DNA from: Sphingomonas sp. KRR8
Lineage (GTDB): Bacteria; Pseudomonadota; Alphaproteobacteria; Sphingomonadales; Sphingomonadaceae
Direction of reading: 5' to 3'
Assembly (NCBI RefSeq): GCF_023559245.1
Contig: NZ_CP097462.1
Location: 1,798,001 to 1,862,000 of the forward strand
DNA: 64,000 bases
A model generated the notes under the pieces. It ran no database searches. It worked only from the letters and a program-made list of their open reading frames with translations, and had not been told where the DNA came from. Every line of letters begins with the position of its first letter. Position 1 is the stretch's first letter. Positions 34,342 through 45,398 of the stretch are shown one piece after another. The position numbers and the translations under genes are program-made.

Positions 34342-37086
34342 ATGGCCACATCAATAGCCGTGGCCTCCCCCATCACCATCCCCGCGCTTTACGCGACCCA
34401 TGCGGGCATCTGGATCGCCGACGCTGACGGCGCGCGGGAGGCGAGCCGGGGCGAGGCGATCGCGCGGGCGGCGGAGACTCCGCACATTCTGCTGAACGCG
34501 CCGCTGGTGGGGCAGCGGCTGGGCTATGGCGAGGTCAGCGGGCTCGACCTGCTGGAGCTGTTCGCCTTGATCCACCCCGCCCGCTTCGCGGTCCCGACCG
34601 TCGCCGGCATGGCCCGGGCGGTGGGACTGGCCGCGCCCGCCGACGATGCCGCCGCGGCCGCGCTGCTGCCCGCCATCGCCGAGGAGCTGCTGGCGACGCT
34701 CACCGACCCGCAATGGGCCGAGCGGGAGGGCGCGTGGACGGTCAATGCGACGCTGCACCGGCTCGGCTGGCCGTGGGCGCCGCTGGTCGGCGAGCGGCTC
34801 CAGCGGCCCGAGCGCGGCGAGCGGATGCTCTTCTCGCGTCTGCCGCAATGGGACGAAAGCGCCGATCGCCCGCCCCCGCGTACCCTGCGTGTTCCCGCTG
34901 CCGCCGCCGAGGATCGTCTGGCGGAGATCACCGGCGCCGGTGCCGAGCGGCGCCACGGCCAGCGCGCCTTTGCCGCCGCCGCGACCCACGTCTTCAACCC
35001 TCGGGAACGGCCGGACAGCCCCAACCTCCTGCTGGCGGAGGCTGGCACCGGCATCGGAAAGACGCTCGGCTATCTCGCGCCCGCCTCGCTGTGGGCGCAG
35101 GAGGCGGGCGGCGCGGTGTGGGTGTCGACATTCACCAAGGCGCTTCAGCGGCAGCTGGATGCCGAAACCAAGCGCATCTTTCCCGACCCGTCGGAGCGAC
35201 GGGCAAAGGTGGTCATCCGCAAGGGTCGGGAGAATTACCTGTGCCTGCTGAACCTTGAGGACGCGCTGCAGGGCGCCTTTTCCGGTCGCGCCGCCGTGCT
35301 GGCACAGCTGGTCGGGCGCTGGGCCGCCTACAGCCGCGACGGCGACATGGTCGGCGGCGACCTACCCGGCTGGCTACCCAGCCTGTTCCGCCGCGCGGGC
35401 GCCACCGCGCTAACCGACCGGCGCGGCGAATGCGTCTACGCCGGCTGCCCCCATTATCGCCGCTGCTTCATCGAACGGGCCGAGCGGGCCAGCCGCGACG
35501 CCGACCTGGTGATCGCCAACCATGCGCTGGTGATGGTCACCGCGGCGCGCGGCCGGCTCACCCGCCCGCCCGAGCGGATCCTGTTCGACGAGGGCCACCA
35601 CCTGTTCGACGCCGCCGATTCGACCTTCGCGGTGGCGCTGACCGGCCAGGAAGCGATCGAGCTCCGCCGCTGGATCGTTGGACCGGAGAAAAGCTCGCGC
35701 GGGCGCCGCCGGGGCCTGGCGGCGCGGCTGATGGACGTCTGCTCCTATGACGAGCCGGGGGCCGAGGCGCTCGACGCGGCGGTCGAGGCGGCGCGGCTGC
35801 TGCCCAGCGACGGGTGGCTCGCGCGGATCGTGGAAGGCGCGCCGTTCGGCCCGATCGAGGGATTGCTCAGCCAGGTGCGCGGCACCGTGCTCGCCCGCGC
35901 CAGGGCGCAGGACGCGGGATATGGACTGGAGACCGAGCTGGCCGAGCCCGATGGCGACCTGGTCGAAGCCGCCGCCAAGGGGCTGGAGGCGCTGGAGGCG
36001 CTGGCCCGGCCACTGGCAGCGCTGGGCCGGCGGCTGGAGGCGGTGCTGGAGGATGCGCCCGACTGGCTCGATGCCGCGGCTCGCGCCCGGGTCGAGGGGG
36101 CGATCGCGGGCCTCAGCTGGCGCGGGCAGGCGCTGGCCGCCTGGACCCAGCTGCTCGCCCGCATCGGCGGACCGGCCGATCCCGACTTCGTCGACTGGCT
36201 CGCGCTCGATCGGGTGGAGGGGCGGGAATACGACATCGGCCTTCATCGGCGCTGGCTCGATCCCACGCGCCCGCTGGCGGGGGCGGTGCTGGCCAATGCA
36301 CAGGGCGTGCTGGTCACCTCCGCCACCCTGCGCGGCGGCGGCGAGGACTGGGCCGCGGCCGAGGCACGGACCGGTGCCCTCCACCTCCCCGGCGCCGCCG
36401 AACGTTTCTCCGCGCCAAGCCCGTTCGACTATGCCGCGCAATCGGAAGTGATCGTCGTCACGGACGTCAAGCAAGGCGACCTGCCCGCTCTGGCCGGGGC
36501 CTACGCCCGGCTGATCGAGGCGAGTGACGGCGGAACGCTGGGGCTGTTCACCGCCATCCAGCGGCTGAAGGCCGTGCACGCCCGAATTGCCGACCGGCTG
36601 GCGCGTGAAGGGCTGCCCCTGCTTGCCCAGCATGTCGACCCCATCGACACCGGCACGCTGGTCGACATCTTCCGCGATGATCCGCGTGCAAGCCTGCTCG
36701 GCACCGATGCCTTGCGCGACGGCGTGGATGTTCCGGGCGAGTCGCTGCGGTTGGTGGTGATGGAACGCATTCCCTGGCCGCGCCCCACCGTCCTCCATGC
36801 CGCGCGCAAGCTGGCGGGCGGCGGCTCGGCTTATGACGACCGGGTGGTGAAGGCGCGGCTGGCGCAGGCGTTCGGACGGCTGATCCGGCGCGAAGGCGAT
36901 CGGGGTACCTTCGTAATCCTCTCAGCGGCCTGTCCCTCGCGGTTGCTGACCGCCTTTCCGCCCGGTGTGACCGTCAGCCGGCTGCCGCTCGACCAAGCGG
37001 TGGCGCGGGTCGCGGCGCGCTCAGCGCTCGAGCGCGCGGACCAGCCGCTCGCGCAGGGCGCGCAGGTCGACGGCGCTGACGCCTGA
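34342..37086 (+). CDS. dinG: DinG-family Fe-S ATP-dependent DNA helicase
   Basis: A protein of 914 residues, XPD/DinG-like superfamily 2 helicase. Walker [13 protein letters not shown] is at about 234-245, the DEAH-type box FDEGHH at about 415-420, and motif [16 protein letters not shown] near 842. Between Walker A and the DEAH box are four spaced cysteines (one in NYLCLLN, then [15 protein letters not shown]) for a 4Fe-4S cluster. Such helicases unwind R-loops and D-loops in repair. The first 200 residues are a family-specific extension. No ribosome site precedes ATG 34342. The last 66 bases overlap the convergent merR-type gene. Confidence 0.88.
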   Translation: MATSIAVASPITIPALYATHAGIWIADADGAREASRGEAIARAAETPHILLNAPLVGQRLGYGEVSGLDLLELFALIHPARFAVPTVAGMARAVGLAAPADDAAAAALLPAIAEELLATLTDPQWAEREGAWTVNATLHRLGWPWAPLVGERLQRPERGERMLFSRLPQWDESADRPPPRTLRVPAAAAEDRLAEITGAGAERRHGQRAFAAAATHVFNPRERPDSPNLLLAEAGTGIGKTLGYLAPASLWAQEAGGAVWVSTFTKALQRQLDAETKRIFPDPSERRAKVVIRKGRENYLCLLNLEDALQGAFSGRAAVLAQLVGRWAAYSRDGDMVGGDLPGWLPSLFRRAGATALTDRRGECVYAGCPHYRRCFIERAERASRDADLVIANHALVMVTAARGRLTRPPERILFDEGHHLFDAADSTFAVALTGQEAIELRRWIVGPEKSSRGRRRGLAARLMDVCSYDEPGAEALDAAVEAARLLPSDGWLARIVEGAPFGPIEGLLSQVRGTVLARARAQDAGYGLETELAEPDGDLVEAAAKGLEALEALARPLAALGRRLEAVLEDAPDWLDAAARARVEGAIAGLSWRGQALAAWTQLLARIGGPADPDFVDWLALDRVEGREYDIGLHRRWLDPTRPLAGAVLANAQGVLVTSATLRGGGEDWAAAEARTGALHLPGAAERFSAPSPFDYAAQSEVIVVTDVKQGDLPALAGAYARLIEASDGGTLGLFTAIQRLKAVHARIADRLAREGLPLLAQHVDPIDTGTLVDIFRDDPRASLLGTDALRDGVDVPGESLRLVVMERIPWPRPTVLHAARKLAGGGSAYDDRVVKARLAQAFGRLIRREGDRGTFVILSAACPSRLLTAFPPGVTVSRLPLDQAVARVAARSALERADQPLAQGAQVDGADA

Positions 37087-37380
37087 AGCGCGGTCCTCGA
37101 CAGGGTCGGCGGGCCTGGGTGTCTCGGCACCCTCCAGGCGCCCTTCGCGAAGCAGCTTCTGTACCCCGCGAACGGTGTAGCCTTCGCGGTTGAGCAGCTC
37201 GTTGATCCGCCGCGCCAAGGCGACGTCGGCCGGGCGATAGTAACGCCGGTTACCGGCGCGCTGGAGAGGTTTCAGCGGGAACTTGGTTTCCCAGTAGCGC
37301 AGGATGTGCTGGGCCACGCCCAGCTCGACCGCCAGCTCGCCGATCGTCCGAAAAGCACCGTCGGCCTTGGGTCCGGCCAT
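37021..37380 (-). CDS. MerR family transcriptional regulator
   Basis: A protein of 119 residues: a winged MerR DNA-binding domain (about 10-80, with [20 protein letters not shown] and the wing [19 protein letters not shown]) and a short tail. It lacks metal cysteines. A MerR gene next to ihfA is a recurring alphaproteobacterial arrangement. It is the last gene of the leftward rpmF-plsX-fabH-ihfA-merR block, eight bases after ihfA, and its 3' end runs 66 bases into the opposite-strand helicase gene. Confidence 0.9.
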   Translation of the reverse strand: MAGPKADGAFRTIGELAVELGVAQHILRYWETKFPLKPLQRAGNRRYYRPADVALARRINELLNREGYTVRGVQKLLREGRLEGAETPRPADPVEDRASGVSAVDLRALRERLVRALER

Positions 37381-37388
37381 TAAGCGGC

Positions 37389-37727
37389 TCAGCCGCGGCG
37401 CGCGACCCGGTCGCGCATCAGCTGGCTGGCGCGGAAGGTCATTACCCGACGCGGTGCAATCGGCACTTCGACCCCGGTCTTGGGATTGCGCCCAACCCGC
37501 TGGCCCTTGTCGCGCAGGATGAAGCTGCCGAAGCCGGAAATCTTGACGTTCTCGCCATCCGCCAGCGCGGCGCACATGTGGAACAGCAGGCGTTCGACCA
37601 TGCTGGCCGATTCCGCGCGGCTAAGCCCCAGCTTGCGGTGGACGATGTCACTCAGGTCGGCCCGCGTCAGCGTTCCGCCATGCATCTCTTGCGCTGGCCT
37701 GCTCCTGGCCACTCCAGCGTCTGCCAT
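37389..37727 (-). CDS. ihfA: Integration host factor subunit alpha
   Basis: A protein of 112 residues of the HU/IHF fold. The core opens [20 protein letters not shown] and carries [12 protein letters not shown], the beta-arm [14 protein letters not shown] with the intercalating Pro, and a C-terminal [11 protein letters not shown]. It bends DNA with its beta partner, which is not in the window. ATG 37727 is taken because GGAG lies eight bases upstream; ATG 37685 would give the usual 98-residue form and cannot be excluded. Confidence 0.93.
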   Translation of the reverse strand: MADAGVARSRPAQEMHGGTLTRADLSDIVHRKLGLSRAESASMVERLLFHMCAALADGENVKISGFGSFILRDKGQRVGRNPKTGVEVPIAPRRVMTFRASQLMRDRVARRG

Positions 37728-37827
37728 CGCCTTGTCTCCGCCCCTTTTCGCGTGTCGACCGATCGTTACGCTAGCGCAAACGAGCCATGTCGGCAATTCG
37801 ACCTAAGAGCATGTTTAACGAACAAAA

Positions 37828-38790
37828 TCAAAAGCGAAGTGCGGCGGCGCCCCATGTAAAGCCACCGCCCATCGCTTCCAGGACGACAATATCGCCCGGT
37901 TTGATTCGCCCGTCCTGCACCGCGACCTCGAGTGCCAGCGGAACGGAGGCCGCCGACGTGTTGGCGTGACGGTCCACCGTCAGTACCACTCGGTCGGCGC
38001 TCAGCCCGAGCTTGCGCGCGGTCGCGTCGATGATCCGGGCGTTGGCCTGGTGGGGTACGACCCAATCGACGTCGGCGACGGAGAGATCGGCCGCCTCGAG
38101 CACTTCGCCGAGCACGTCGTGCAGGTTGACCACCGCGTGGCGGAACACCTCGCGGCCCTTCATACGGAGCTTGCCGACCGTGCCCGTGGTCGATGGACCG
38201 CCGTCGACGTAAAGCATTTCGTTGTGGCGGCCGTCGGCGTGGAGCCGGGTTGCGAGGATTCCCCGCTCGCCGCCGTCCTCGGCCTCCAGCACCACCGCGC
38301 CTGCGCCGTCACCGAACAGGACGCAGGTGGCGCGGTCTTCCCAGTCGAGGATCCGGCTGAAGGTCTCGGCGCCGATCACCAGCGCGCGCCGGGCATTGCC
38401 GCCGCGCAGCATCGAGTCCGCCACCGACAGGGCGTAAAGGAAGCCGCTGCAGACCGCCTGGACGTCGAAGGCGATGGCGTCAGGGATGCCGAGCATCGCC
38501 TGCACCTTGGTCGCGGTCGACGGGAAGGTCTGGTCGGGAGTGGCGGTTGCAAGAACGATGAGATCGATGTCGGCCGCGGCGATCCCCGCGCGCGCCAGCG
38601 CCTGGCGGCAGGCGTCGGCGGCCAGCGTGCCGGTCGTCTCGCCCTCACCGGCGATATAGCGCGAGCGGATGCCCGTGCGCTCGACGATCCACTCGTCGGA
38701 CGTGTCGACCTGCGCAGCCAGTTCGGCATTGTCGACCCGCCGCTTCGGCAGCGCCGCTCCGACGCCGCGGATCACCGACTTCACGCTCAC
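37828..38790 (-). CDS. fabH: 3-oxoacyl-ACP synthase III
   Basis: A protein of 320 residues. It condenses acetyl-CoA with malonyl-ACP to start fatty acid synthesis. The triad is seen: Cys114 in [10 protein letters not shown], His in [10 protein letters not shown] and Asn in [13 protein letters not shown]; the glycine-rich C-terminus is [12 protein letters not shown]. It starts at GTG 38790, whose GTGA overlaps the plsX stop, so it is translationally coupled to plsX; a second GTG six bases later is possible. Confidence 0.95.
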   Translation of the reverse strand: MSVKSVIRGVGAALPKRRVDNAELAAQVDTSDEWIVERTGIRSRYIAGEGETTGTLAADACRQALARAGIAAADIDLIVLATATPDQTFPSTATKVQAMLGIPDAIAFDVQAVCSGFLYALSVADSMLRGGNARRALVIGAETFSRILDWEDRATCVLFGDGAGAVVLEAEDGGERGILATRLHADGRHNEMLYVDGGPSTTGTVGKLRMKGREVFRHAVVNLHDVLGEVLEAADLSVADVDWVVPHQANARIIDATARKLGLSADRVVLTVDRHANTSAASVPLALEVAVQDGRIKPGDIVVLEAMGGGFTWGAAALRF

Positions 38791-39875
38791 TTGGGCTCCG
38801 TCCCGGCCTGCTCGCCGCTGAAGGCATGGGCGCGGAACTTGTCGAGGTCCTCGCCGACCTGCCGGGTGATGTCGTTGCGGACCATCCGGGCGGCGACGCC
38901 GATGGCGTTGGCGACGCCCTTGGGGGTCGCGCTGCCGTGGCTCTTCACCACTAGGCCGTTCAGGCCAAGGAAGACCGCGCCATTGTGGTTGTTGGGGTCG
39001 AGGTGAACCTTGAGCATGTGCAGCGCCGGCTTGCTGAGCGCGAAGCCGGCCTTGGAGCGGAGCGAGGAGGTGAACGCCCGGCGCAGCAGGTCGGTGACGA
39101 AGCGCGCGGTGCCCTCGGCCGTCTTCAGGGCGATGTTGCCCGAGAAGCCGTCGGTCACGACCACGTCGACCTTGCCGCGGGACAATTGGTCGCCCTCGGT
39201 GAAGCCATCGAACTGCAGCGGAAGGTAGCTCGCCTCGCGCAGCATGGCCGCGGCTTCCTTGAGCTCGTCCGTGCCCTTCAATTCCTCTGTGCCGATGTTG
39301 AGCAGCTTCACCCGGGGCTTCGACAGCCCAAGCGCGGTGCGGGCGTAAGCGGCGCCCATGACCGCGAACTGCACGAGGTTCTGGGCATCGCACTCGGTAT
39401 TGGCGCCGAGGTCGAGCATCACGCAGTCATGCTCACCCATGGTGGGGAGCAGTGCGGTCAGCGCCGGCCGGTCGATCCCCGGCATGGTCCGCAGCGCCAG
39501 CTTGGCGATGGCCATCAGCGCGCCGGTGTTGCCGGCCGACAGCGCGGCCTGCGCGCGGCCGTCCTTCACCGCCGCGATGGCGATGCCCATCGACGTGGTG
39601 CGGGCCCGGCGCAACGCCTGGCTGGGTTTTTCGGAACCGCCGATCGAATCGGGCGCGTGCAGCACCTCGACGGCACCGGCGGGGAAATTGTGCTTGGCGA
39701 GTTCGACCTGGATCAGCGACTCGTCACCGACCACGAGGAAACGCAGGGAAGGATCGCTCTTGAGTGCGCGCGCCACCCCGCCCAGCATCGCGGCCGGGCC
39801 GGAGTCGCCGCCCATGGCATCGATCGCGATCCGCGGCGAGGCGAATCCCTGCGGCTTGTCCGAAGCGCGGGCCAT
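38787..39875 (-). CDS. plsX: Phosphate acyltransferase PlsX
   Basis: A protein of 362 residues. PlsX turns acyl-ACP into acyl-phosphate for glycerolipid synthesis. The family N-terminus [12 protein letters not shown] is at about 16-27, followed by [28 protein letters not shown] and [24 protein letters not shown] segments (about 70-130), and [17 protein letters not shown] near 225-241. It sits 17 bases after rpmF and overlaps fabH by four bases: the classic L32-PlsX-FabH operon that ties envelope lipid synthesis to growth. Confidence 0.95.
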   Translation of the reverse strand: MARASDKPQGFASPRIAIDAMGGDSGPAAMLGGVARALKSDPSLRFLVVGDESLIQVELAKHNFPAGAVEVLHAPDSIGGSEKPSQALRRARTTSMGIAIAAVKDGRAQAALSAGNTGALMAIAKLALRTMPGIDRPALTALLPTMGEHDCVMLDLGANTECDAQNLVQFAVMGAAYARTALGLSKPRVKLLNIGTEELKGTDELKEAAAMLREASYLPLQFDGFTEGDQLSRGKVDVVVTDGFSGNIALKTAEGTARFVTDLLRRAFTSSLRSKAGFALSKPALHMLKVHLDPNNHNGAVFLGLNGLVVKSHGSATPKGVANAIGVAARMVRNDITRQVGEDLDKFRAHAFSGEQAGTEPK

Positions 39876-39892
39876 CCTTGACCCTCTCGCGC

Positions 39893-40072
39893 TTAGGCTT
39901 CGGTCGCGACGATCTCGCGGCCGTTGTAATGGCCGCAGGAGCTGCAGAGGTTATGCGGCAGCTTGAGCTCACCGCAGTTCGGGCACTCCTGGAAGCTGGC
40001 CGGGCTCAGCGCATGGTGGCTGCGGCGCATGTTGCGCTTCGAAGGCGAGGTTTTTCTCTTGGGAACGGCCAT
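39893..40072 (-). CDS. rpmF: 50S ribosomal protein L32
   Basis: A protein of 59 residues starting [20 protein letters not shown], the unmistakable L32 N-terminus. Four cysteines in two pairs (CPNC and CSSC) form the zinc-ribbon type of L32, so this is the zinc-dependent version. The operon promoter should lie in the 133 bases upstream (40073-40205), which are less GC-rich than average. Confidence 0.97.
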   Translation of the reverse strand: MAVPKRKTSPSKRNMRRSHHALSPASFQECPNCGELKLPHNLCSSCGHYNGREIVATEA

Positions 40073-40205
40073 TGCGGCACCTGTCTCGTGATCACAAAAA
40101 AAGATGCGACGAACCTCGCCATTCCGGCGGGCACGAAGCCCACGGCGGCGAACGGTCGTCGCGAACGATGCGGCCTATAGCGGAAAGCCGCGCCGACGCA
40201 ACCCG

Positions 40206-40877
40206 CTAGGCGGCGGCCAGCACGCGGTCACCAACAAAGGGATTGCTGGCCCGCTCCCGCCCGAAGGTCGAGGCCGGACCATGACCCGGCAGGAAAACGG
40301 TGTCGTCGCCCATCGGCCACAGCTCGCGAACCACCGAATCGATCAGGTCCTGGGTGTTGCTCAGCGGAAAGTCGGTGCGGCCGACCGAACCGGCGAACAG
40401 CACGTCACCGACGATCGCCAGCGCGGATTCGGGGTGGTGGAAGACGACATGGCCGGGGGTGTGGCCGGGACAATGATGGACGGCCAGGGTCAGCGCCCCG
40501 ACCGTGACCGTGTCGCCGCCGGTCAGCCAGCGGTCCGGCTCGAACGTCTTGGCTTGGATCCCGTAGTTGCGCCCGTCCTCCTCCAGACGGGCGATCCAGT
40601 AGCGATCCTGCTCTTCCGGTCCTTCGATCGGGATGCCGAGTTCCGCCGCCAGCATCCCGGCCTGGCCGCAATGATCGATATGGCCGTGGGTGAGCAGGAT
40701 CTTCTCCGGCGTGACCCCGGTCTGCCGAATCGCGTCCATGATCTTGGGCAGGTCGCCGCCGGGATCGACGATCGCGGCCTTGTTGGTCGCCGTGCACCAC
40801 AGCAGCGTGCAATTCTGCTGCAGCGGCGTCACCGGAATGATCGCCGCGCGCAGCGGCGGTTCGGGAGTATCGGACAT
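40206..40877 (-). CDS. MBL-fold hydrolase, glyoxalase II-like
   Basis: A protein of 223 residues of the metallo-beta-lactamase fold. The metal motif THGHIDHCGQAG is at about 64-75, the next His in CPGHTPGHVVF, the bridging Asp in AIVGDVLFAGSVGRTDFP, and the last His in FLPGHGPAS. This set matches small glyoxalase II-like thioester hydrolases (YcbL type). ATG 40877 gives the normal N-terminus. The upstream dipeptidase gene is on the same strand, 10 bases away, so they probably form an operon. Confidence 0.88.
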   Translation of the reverse strand: MSDTPEPPLRAAIIPVTPLQQNCTLLWCTATNKAAIVDPGGDLPKIMDAIRQTGVTPEKILLTHGHIDHCGQAGMLAAELGIPIEGPEEQDRYWIARLEEDGRNYGIQAKTFEPDRWLTGGDTVTVGALTLAVHHCPGHTPGHVVFHHPESALAIVGDVLFAGSVGRTDFPLSNTQDLIDSVVRELWPMGDDTVFLPGHGPASTFGRERASNPFVGDRVLAAA

Positions 40878-40887
40878 GCCGCCGGCC

Positions 40888-42147
40888 TTACGGCTGCGCG
40901 GGGGCAGCCTCAAGCGTTGCCATTTCCGGCGGCTGGCCTTTCAGCGCCCGGGCGGTCGCCTCGGCCCCGCGCAGCGCGCGAAGGACGTTGCCCCCGGCCA
41001 GCTTGGCAAGGTCCGCATCGCTCCAGCCGCGGCGGATCAGTTCGGCGAACAGCTGCGGATAGGCATCGACGCCGGTCATCCCATCGGGACCGAAGGGAAT
41101 GCCGTCGAGGTCGGCGCCGATTCCGACATGATCGTGCCCGGCGACCTGCGCCACATGGTCGATATGGTCGGCGACGATCGCGACCGTCGTGGCGGGCCGG
41201 GGGTGCGCCGCGATCCACGACTTGACCCCCGCTTCGACCGCCGCCTGACTGCCCTTGTTGAGCTGCTTCAGCCGCGCGGTCTCCGCTTCCTGGTCGGCCT
41301 GCCACTCCAGCACCTTCTGGTTGATGAAAGGCGGCACCCAATTGACCATCACCACCCCGCCGTTCGCCGGCAACAGCCGCAGGACGTCGTCGGGCACATT
41401 GCGCGGATGGGTGTTCAGCGCCCGGGCCGACGAGTGGGAGAAGATGACCGGCGCCCTGGAGGCCGCGATCGCCGCCTTCATCGTCTCGGCCGAGACGTGG
41501 CTGAGGTCGACCAGCATCCCCAGCCGGTTCATCTCGCCGATCACCTTCAGTCCGAACGGCGACAGCCCATGCCACTTGGGCTCGTCGGTGGCGCTGTCGG
41601 CCCATTCGGTGGTCTGGTTGTGGGTCAGCGTCATGTAGCGCGCACCGGCGTCGTAGAAGAGACGGAGCGCCGCGAGGCTGCCGCCGATCTGCCGCCCGCC
41701 CTCGATCCCGATCAGCGAGGCGACCTTCCCCTGCCGGTGGATTCGGACGATGTCGTCGGCAGTGCGGGCAATGGCGAGGTCATTGGGATAAGCCGCGACC
41801 AGCCGGTGCACCGTGTCGATCTGTTCGATCGTGTCCTGGATCGCCTGCGGGCCGGTGATGGTCCCGTCGATGTAGACCGACCAGAAGATGCCCCCGACCC
41901 GGCCGGCCCGAAGACTCGCCATGTCGGTCATCAGCGGGTGCGCGCGGGTGTCCGTCCCGCTCGCCAGCCCGCTCACGTCCAGCTTGTAATTCTCGCGCAG
42001 CTGCTCGGCGAGGTCGTTGTGCCCGTCGATCAGCGGGGTCGCCTTGAGGACCCGGTCGATCCGCTTGGCGACCGCGGGATCGATCGGCTGGGCGGTGGCG
42101 GAAGTGGCGAGGAGCGAGGCCGTCGCCAGTGCAAGGAAGAAGCGCAT
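40888..42147 (-). CDS. Secreted membrane-dipeptidase-like M19 peptidase
   Basis: A protein of 419 residues with a signal peptide (1-19, ending ATA). The M19 zinc sites are visible: [10 protein letters not shown] at about 41-50, the bridging Glu in [22 protein letters not shown] and [15 protein letters not shown], and the final [17 protein letters not shown]. These enzymes split dipeptides, including D-amino-acid ones. Translation from ATG 42147 is supported by the leader; it is divergent from pabBC 45 bases away. Confidence 0.92.
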   Translation of the reverse strand: MRFFLALATASLLATSATAQPIDPAVAKRIDRVLKATPLIDGHNDLAEQLRENYKLDVSGLASGTDTRAHPLMTDMASLRAGRVGGIFWSVYIDGTITGPQAIQDTIEQIDTVHRLVAAYPNDLAIARTADDIVRIHRQGKVASLIGIEGGRQIGGSLAALRLFYDAGARYMTLTHNQTTEWADSATDEPKWHGLSPFGLKVIGEMNRLGMLVDLSHVSAETMKAAIAASRAPVIFSHSSARALNTHPRNVPDDVLRLLPANGGVVMVNWVPPFINQKVLEWQADQEAETARLKQLNKGSQAAVEAGVKSWIAAHPRPATTVAIVADHIDHVAQVAGHDHVGIGADLDGIPFGPDGMTGVDAYPQLFAELIRRGWSDADLAKLAGGNVLRALRGAEATARALKGQPPEMATLEAAPAQP

Positions 42148-42192
42148 GGGTGCGACTTTACGGGCTCGCAACGAAGCGTCAAACGCCAAGGA

Positions 42193-43911
42193 GTGACCGA
42201 GCCCTTCCTGCTGTTCGACGACGCCCGCGCCGGAGGCTCGCCCGCGCGGCTCTATCGTGCGCCCCACCGGATCATCATCGCCCGCTATCTCAACGAAGTC
42301 GCCGATGCGCTCGGCCAGTTGCAGGCCGCCGTTGTTGGGGGCGCCCATGCCGCGGGCTTCCTCGCCTACGAAGCCGGAATAGCGCTGGACGACGCGCTTG
42401 CCCCGGCGGCCCGCGAGAGCAGCGATCCGCTGCTCTGGTTCGGCCTGTTCGACAGCTATGAGGAGATCGACGCCGCTTCTTTCCTGCCAAGCTCCGACGG
42501 CGGCTGGGCGAGCGCCCCTCGACCGCGGCTTGCGCGGTCCGACTATCTCGCCGCCGCCGCCCAGGTCCGCGAGCATCTGTTCGCCGGCGATTTCTACCAG
42601 GCCAATCTCACCTTCAACTATGACGTGAGCATCGCAGGAGAGCCCCTCGCCCTCTACGCCCGAATGCGGCAAGCCGGTGCGGCGAGCTGGGGCGGCATCG
42701 TCAGGCATGAGGACGGTTGGCTGCTGTCGTGCAGTCCCGAGCAGTTCTTCACGCTGCGGAACGGCGTCATCGAAGCCAAGCCGATGAAGGGCACCGCACC
42801 GCTCAGCGCGCCGCCGGAGGAACTGACCGGCGACCCCAAGAACCGCGCGGAAAACCTGATGATCGTCGACCTGCTCCGCAACGACCTTGCCCGCGTGGCG
42901 GAGCCGGGCAGCGTCGAGGTCCCGGAGCTGTTCAAGGTGGAGACCTACCCGACGCTGCGCCAGATGGTCAGCCGGGTGACGGCGCGGCTGCGCCCCGGGC
43001 TGGACGCCGTCGACGTCCTTCGCACCATCTTTCCCTGCGGCTCCGTCACCGGCGCGCCGAAGGTGGCCGCCATGCTGGCGCTGCGCCGGCTCGAACGGGA
43101 GCCGCGGGGCGCTTACACCGGCTCGATGGGGTGGATCGATCCCAACGGCGACGCCAGCTTCAACGTGCTCATCCGGACCCTCGTCATCGGACGGGACGAG
43201 CACCAGGCCCGGCTGGGCCTCGGTTCCGGGCTTGTGGTCGACTCCGACAGCGGCGATGAATGGGCCGAGTGCCTGGCCAAGGGAGCCTTCGTGACCGCCC
43301 AGCAAGCAAACGTCGACCTGATCGAGACCATGCGCTTCGACCCGCGCGAGGGCGTGCTGGAACTCGACCGCCATCTCGACCGGCTCGGTTCCTCGGCCCG
43401 GGCGCTGGGCTTCAACTACGACCGCCACGCCGCCCGCAACGAGCTTCAGGCGGCCACCTTCAGCCGCAAGCTGCCGGGTGTGGCGCGGCTGCTGCTGTCG
43501 CCGACCGGGGTCATGGCGGTGGAACTGCGCGGTTTGCCGGCGGCGGCCCACCCGCCAGTGCCGGTGGCGTTGCGCCCCCTACCCGTGGCGCCCAACGATT
43601 TTCGCCTTCACCACAAGACCACCGATCGCGCCTTCTATGACCAGGCGCGCGAGGACGGCGGCGCGTTCGAGACGCTGTTCGTGGATCAGGACGGCAAGCT
43701 GACCGAGGGCACTTTCACATCGCTGTTCGTGGAACGGGACGGCAAGCTCCTCACCCCGCCCGCCAGCCGCGGCCTGCTGGCCGGCGTGCTCCGCGCGAAG
43801 CTGCTCGACGAAGGCCGGGCGGTCGAAGCGGACTTGACGCCGGGGGACCTCGAAGGCGGATTCCTGATCGGCAACATGGTGCGCGGGCTGATCCCCGCGC
43901 GGCTGGCCTAG
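42193..43911 (+). CDS. pabB: Fused aminodeoxychorismate synthase PabB and lyase PabC
   Basis: A protein of 572 residues. Residues about 1-375 are the chorismate-binding PabB domain ([60 protein letters not shown]). Residues about 385-572 are a class IV PLP aminodeoxychorismate lyase with the catalytic Lys in [12 protein letters not shown] and [14 protein letters not shown]. Together they make 4-aminobenzoate for folate; the glutaminase PabA must be elsewhere. The start is uncertain: AAGGAG runs into GTG 42193 with no spacer, yet no other start fits. It shares CTAG with convergent pdeM. Confidence 0.92.
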   Translation: MTEPFLLFDDARAGGSPARLYRAPHRIIIARYLNEVADALGQLQAAVVGGAHAAGFLAYEAGIALDDALAPAARESSDPLLWFGLFDSYEEIDAASFLPSSDGGWASAPRPRLARSDYLAAAAQVREHLFAGDFYQANLTFNYDVSIAGEPLALYARMRQAGAASWGGIVRHEDGWLLSCSPEQFFTLRNGVIEAKPMKGTAPLSAPPEELTGDPKNRAENLMIVDLLRNDLARVAEPGSVEVPELFKVETYPTLRQMVSRVTARLRPGLDAVDVLRTIFPCGSVTGAPKVAAMLALRRLEREPRGAYTGSMGWIDPNGDASFNVLIRTLVIGRDEHQARLGLGSGLVVDSDSGDEWAECLAKGAFVTAQQANVDLIETMRFDPREGVLELDRHLDRLGSSARALGFNYDRHAARNELQAATFSRKLPGVARLLLSPTGVMAVELRGLPAAAHPPVPVALRPLPVAPNDFRLHHKTTDRAFYDQAREDGGAFETLFVDQDGKLTEGTFTSLFVERDGKLLTPPASRGLLAGVLRAKLLDEGRAVEADLTPGDLEGGFLIGNMVRGLIPARLA

Positions 43912-44570
43912 GCCGCCAGGGGGAAGCGCAGCAGCCGGTCGGCGATCGGGATCAGCGCGGCCGCGCCGCCGCCGACCTTCTTCATGATCTCGGGATGATG
44001 TGCGTCCAGCCCGCCGGTCAGCGCACCGAAGGCGGGCAGAATCAGCTTGGACCCGCTCGCCACGAAGCAGCGCCGCGACACGTTCTTGCCGCGCAGCTGC
44101 AGCCGCAGCTTAGGGTGGTAATGGCCCGACAGCTCCGGCCGGGCGTCGTCGGGCTGCGCCTCATGGCGGAGGATCAGTCCGTCGACGGCAATCTCCTCGA
44201 CCAGTCGGCCGCCGCAATGATCGGCGAAGCCCGGGTCGTGATTGCCGAGGATCCACACCCAGTCGAGCCGACCGGTCATGCCCAGCAACAGGTCGCGCGC
44301 CGCTTGCGGAAGCCGGTCGCAGCCGAACTTGTCGTGGAAGCTGTCGCCCAGGCAGTAGAGCGTGGTCACGCCCGTCCGCTCGACCAGTTCGGCCAGCGCG
44401 CTCAGCGTGGCGATGCTGTCGTAGGGCGGCAGGAACTGGCCCAGCTTGGCGAACCAGCTCGCTTTCTCAAGGTGCAGGTCGGCGACGAGCAGCGCCTGCC
44501 GCGCCGGCCACCACAAGGCGCCCTGCGGCTCGGCAAGGAAGTCGTGACCGGCGAACGAAAGCGGAACCAT
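43908..44570 (-). CDS. pdeM: Ligase-associated DNA damage response phosphoesterase PdeM
   Basis: A protein of 220 residues of the calcineurin-like phosphoesterase fold. The metal motifs are in order: ADLHLEK (about 31-37), CLGDSFHD, LGNHDPGF and SGHYHPKLRL. PdeM belongs to a four-gene repair set with an Lhr-type helicase, an MBL exonuclease and an ATP-dependent DNA ligase. Two of these lie nearby (45399-47744 and 48083-49087), but the ligase is missing. The probable role is end-processing of damaged DNA. Confidence 0.9.
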   Translation of the reverse strand: MVPLSFAGHDFLAEPQGALWWPARQALLVADLHLEKASWFAKLGQFLPPYDSIATLSALAELVERTGVTTLYCLGDSFHDKFGCDRLPQAARDLLLGMTGRLDWVWILGNHDPGFADHCGGRLVEEIAVDGLILRHEAQPDDARPELSGHYHPKLRLQLRGKNVSRRCFVASGSKLILPAFGALTGGLDAHHPEIMKKVGGGAAALIPIADRLLRFPLAA

Positions 44571-44597
44571 CAAGCCGCCTGTGGCGCGAAACGCCTG

Positions 44598-45050
44598 CTA
44601 TTCCAAGTGGGTAAAGTGGTCACGCAAGCTGCGGGCGTCGTGCAGCGCATTGTGCGGCACGACGCTGTTGCGGGCGGTGGAGAACCCCGGCAGCCGGACG
44701 AAGCGGAAGGTCAGCCGCGGCACCCGCACGATCTCACCGGAGCCGGTCATGATGAGGCGGCAGAACAGCGAAATATCCTCCGGCCAGTCGGCGATGATCT
44801 CGACCTCGTCCAGGCCCGCCAGCCATTGCGACAGCAGCTCGGCGGCCTCGTGAGTGTCTAGCGGATCATGCTTGTGCGGTTCCGGAACCGTCCAGAAGTA
44901 AGGCGCCACGTGCCGCTCGACCCAGTCGGTCAGCGGGCGTTCGTGCTTGATGACGACGTAGAATTCCTCGCCGCCGTCCTCCGGCACCAGCGCGAGGCTC
45001 AGCAGCGGGCCGTTCCACCCGTCATATTCGCAATCGAGAAAGTAGCGCAT
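44598..45050 (-). CDS. DEDD 3'-5' exoribonuclease-like protein (DUF5051/Rv2179c-like)
   Basis: A protein of 150 residues, a compact RNase H-fold exonuclease. It opens MRYFLDCEYDGWNGPLLSLA with the D-x-E pair (Asp6, Glu8); a middle Asp lies in IIADWPEDISLF and the final HD in NALHDARSLRDH, completing the DEDDh set. It resembles the Mycobacterium Rv2179c exoribonuclease family. It sits between pdeM (27 bases) and the lipoprotein gene within the repair locus, so a part in nucleic-acid end processing is possible but not shown. Confidence 0.82.
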   Translation of the reverse strand: MRYFLDCEYDGWNGPLLSLALVPEDGGEEFYVVIKHERPLTDWVERHVAPYFWTVPEPHKHDPLDTHEAAELLSQWLAGLDEVEIIADWPEDISLFCRLIMTGSGEIVRVPRLTFRFVRLPGFSTARNSVVPHNALHDARSLRDHFTHLE

Positions 45051-45076
45051 CGGACGGCTGTAGCCGGCCCGACCGC

Positions 45077-45355
45077 TCAGCGCACCTGTGGCATCTCGGG
45101 CCGGGGCGGACAGGCTTCGCCACGGCTAGTCGCCTTGCGGCAGGCCTTGTCCCAGTCCCTGAGCGCGCGGCCGTAGCGCTCCTCCGCCTCGCGCATCTGC
45201 CGACCGCGCTTCTGGTCGGCCTCCGACTGGCTGGTGGTCGCGAGGTCCACGCCCTTGGAGACGACCTTCACGGGCAGGGTGACCACGTCCACCGCCGTAC
45301 TGGCGACGGCGCAGGCGGACAGGAGCGGCAGGGCGAGGACAGGCAGGAAGCGCAT
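45077..45355 (-). CDS. Small lipoprotein, function unknown
   Basis: A protein of 92 residues starting at ATG 45355. The lipoprotein signal ends PLLSAC (Cys15); the mature part has a hydrophobic stretch then a charged helix (SEADQKRGRQMREAEERYGR) and a tail with two cysteines (ACRKATSRGEACPP). No domain is recognised. It interrupts the DNA-repair gene set and seems unrelated to it. Confidence 0.75.
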   Translation of the reverse strand: MRFLPVLALPLLSACAVASTAVDVVTLPVKVVSKGVDLATTSQSEADQKRGRQMREAEERYGRALRDWDKACRKATSRGEACPPRPEMPQVR

Positions 45356-45398
45356 GCGGCGTGGTCGCCTGTCGGACCTTGCGGGCAGATGAACCACG

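Noticed and set aside
38791-39393. Extension of FabH upstream into plsX
   Set aside because: plsX fills this stretch in another frame, and GTG 38790 overlapping the plsX stop gives the normal FabH length.
42148-43551. Long N-terminal extension of the M19 dipeptidase across pabBC
   Set aside because: The dipeptidase has a clean signal peptide at 42147, and the extension runs antisense to a gene with full PabB and PabC motifs.
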